Source: a bacterium
Lineage (GTDB): Bacteria > Patescibacteriota > UBA1384 > CAJBMM01
Length of the DNA: 6,992 nucleotides
Assembly: GCA_027364665.1 (NCBI GenBank)
Contig: DAHXOW010000064.1
Span: 1 to 6,992, forward strand
Direction: 5' to 3'
Shown: piece after piece, positions 6,178 through 6,992 of the stretch
Layout: each line of letters begins with the position of its first letter
Position numbering within the stretch: position 1 is the stretch's first letter
Translations under genes and position numbers: made by a program
Notes under the pieces: generated by a model
Told to the model about the DNA's origin: nothing
Databases searched by the model: none
What the model saw: the letters and a program-made list of their open reading frames with translations, nothing else

Positions 6178-6992
6178 TTAATGTCCAACCAAAGCTAAGA
6201 TAACACCCGCCATCGCCGCGACCGCGCCGATGACCCAAAAACGCATAGTGATCTTTGTTTCCGGCCAACCGATGGCTTCAAAATGATGGTGAATCGGGGA
6301 GGAAATAAAAAGTTTCTTACCGTTCCTCGCTTTTCGATAAATTAGCTGAATAATCACCGATAAAGTTTCGATTACAAAAACAACCCCGATCACCGGCAAA
6401 ATAATGACGGTATTGGTTAACATTGCAATCACTCCAAGAGTGGCTCCCAGAGCCAATGACCCAGTATCGCCCATAAAAAATCGGGCCGGATATATATTAA
6501 ACCAAAGAAATGCCAATAAAGCACCTACGACAGTAACACAAAACGTGGCTAAACTATAACTTCCTTGAGAAAAAGCAATTACTGCATATGCCAAAAAAGA
6601 CATAATAGATAATCCCCCAGCAAGGCCGTCTAAACCATCTGTCAAATTAACTGCGTTACTCATGCCAATTAAAACAAACACAAAAAGGGGAATGAACCAA
6701 TAACCTATAAAAATATCGCCCACCCCTGGCAAATGAACCCCCGGATGAACCAGGGAATCGCCCCAACCAAGCTTTACATAGAACCACCATGCTCCCACCG
6801 CAGCGATAATAATCTGCCAAATTAATTTATAACGACTGCGTAATCCTCCGCCGTTTGGGCCGATATGAAAAACATTCAGAAGCTCATCAATTAAACCGAG
6901 CGCGGCAAAAGCGATTAAAGTAAACAGTGGCAACCAAGTCTGGCTACGAACATTATTAAACAACAGAGTTATGATTAAGACAGACAACCATA
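6178..6992 (-). CDS. mraY: Phospho-N-acetylmuramoyl-pentapeptide-transferase MraY, N-terminus beyond right edge
   Basis: Integral membrane transferase that joins phospho-MurNAc-pentapeptide from the UDP precursor to undecaprenyl phosphate, making lipid I. About 271 codons are visible; the frame is open to the right edge, so roughly the first 60-80 residues (first membrane segment and start of the second) are missing. Numbering from the TTG at 6987: LGLIDELLN (30-38), in the place of the GxxDDxxK active-site motif; SRYKLIWQ (51-58); NAVNLTDGLDGLA (111-123), hallmark of the family; FMGDTGSLALG (171-181) with the third catalytic Asp; SSPIHHHFEAIGWPETK (229-245), the HHH loop specific to MraY as against WecA-type enzymes; RFW (249-251). 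Hydrophobic segments alternate with these loops throughout. The gene ends in TAA 16 bases before murD. Oddity: the second active-site Asp is Glu35 and the following Lys is Asn38. Identity as MraY is firm despite this. Confidence 0.96.
   Translation of the reverse strand, partial: WLSVLIITLLFNNVRSQTWLPLFTLIAFAALGLIDELLNVFHIGPNGGGLRSRYKLIWQIIIAAVGAWWFYVKLGWGDSLVHPGVHLPGVGDIFIGYWFIPLFVFVLIGMSNAVNLTDGLDGLAGGLSIMSFLAYAVIAFSQGSYSLATFCVTVVGALLAFLWFNIYPARFFMGDTGSLALGATLGVIAMLTNTVIILPVIGVVFVIETLSVIIQLIYRKARNGKKLFISSPIHHHFEAIGWPETKITMRFWVIGAVAAMAGVILALVGH

Noticed and set aside
6162..6188. Nine-residue N-terminal extension of MurD from a TTG at 6188
   Set aside because: It would overlap mraY by 11 bases with no ribosome binding site, while the ATG at 6161 has GAGGT upstream.
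6985..6987. TTG at 6987 as the true start of MraY
   Set aside because: The frame stays open to the window edge and the protein lacks the N-terminal part every MraY has, so the gene is cut by the window rather than starting here.
1..6992. Mobile element, CRISPR array, tRNA, defence or other new system
   Set aside because: I saw no transposase, regular repeat array, cloverleaf or defence-type domain. The window is a dcw cluster with one inserted GalT-like gene.

Overview
The window holds part of a bacterial division and cell wall (dcw) cluster. Five genes in a row on the minus strand make and flip-side process the peptidoglycan precursor: mraY (cut by the right edge), murD, ftsW, murG and murC. 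A further minus-strand gene, murB, is cut by the left edge. A single plus-strand gene, a shortened galactose-1-phosphate uridylyltransferase-like (GalT/HIT superfamily) protein, sits in antisense orientation between murC and murB. No mobile element, tRNA, rRNA, CRISPR array or defence system is visible.

Layout from right to left, in the direction of transcription: mraY (6992 to 6178), murD (start placed at 6161, ends 4746), ftsW (4749 to 3637), murG (3634 to 2528), murC (2531 to 1176), then the opposing GalT-like gene (428 to 1186) and murB (332 to beyond 1). The five dcw genes are packed with 4-base ATGA overlaps (murD/ftsW, murG/murC), a 2-base gap (ftsW/murG) and a 16-base gap (mraY/murD), as expected of one translationally coupled operon. 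The only intergenic stretch of note is 333-427, which carries two back-to-back promoter-like sequences.

Working together, MraY attaches phospho-MurNAc-pentapeptide to the lipid carrier (lipid I), MurG adds GlcNAc (lipid II), and FtsW polymerises lipid II at the septum. MurB, MurC and MurD act earlier in the cytoplasm: MurB makes UDP-MurNAc, MurC adds the first amino acid and MurD the second. MurA, MurE, MurF and the FtsW-partner transpeptidase are not in the window.

Organism: a bacterium with a peptidoglycan wall, modest G+C by eye, and TGA used as a normal stop (murD, murG and the GalT-like gene end in TGA), so not a UGA-glycine lineage such as Gracilibacteria or Absconditabacteria. The proteins are compact and carry many departures from textbook motifs (EHLDYH in MurD, HESD in MurG, DE instead of DD in MraY). 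That pattern suggests a member of the Candidate Phyla Radiation (Patescibacteria) to me, but this is an inference from impression, not a database result.

The most interesting parts are the arrangement around the GalT-like gene (antisense insertion, overlapping divergent promoters, a probably leaderless murB, and a hairpin that holds the stop region of two convergent genes) and the substitutions at normally invariant sites in MraY, MurD and MurB.
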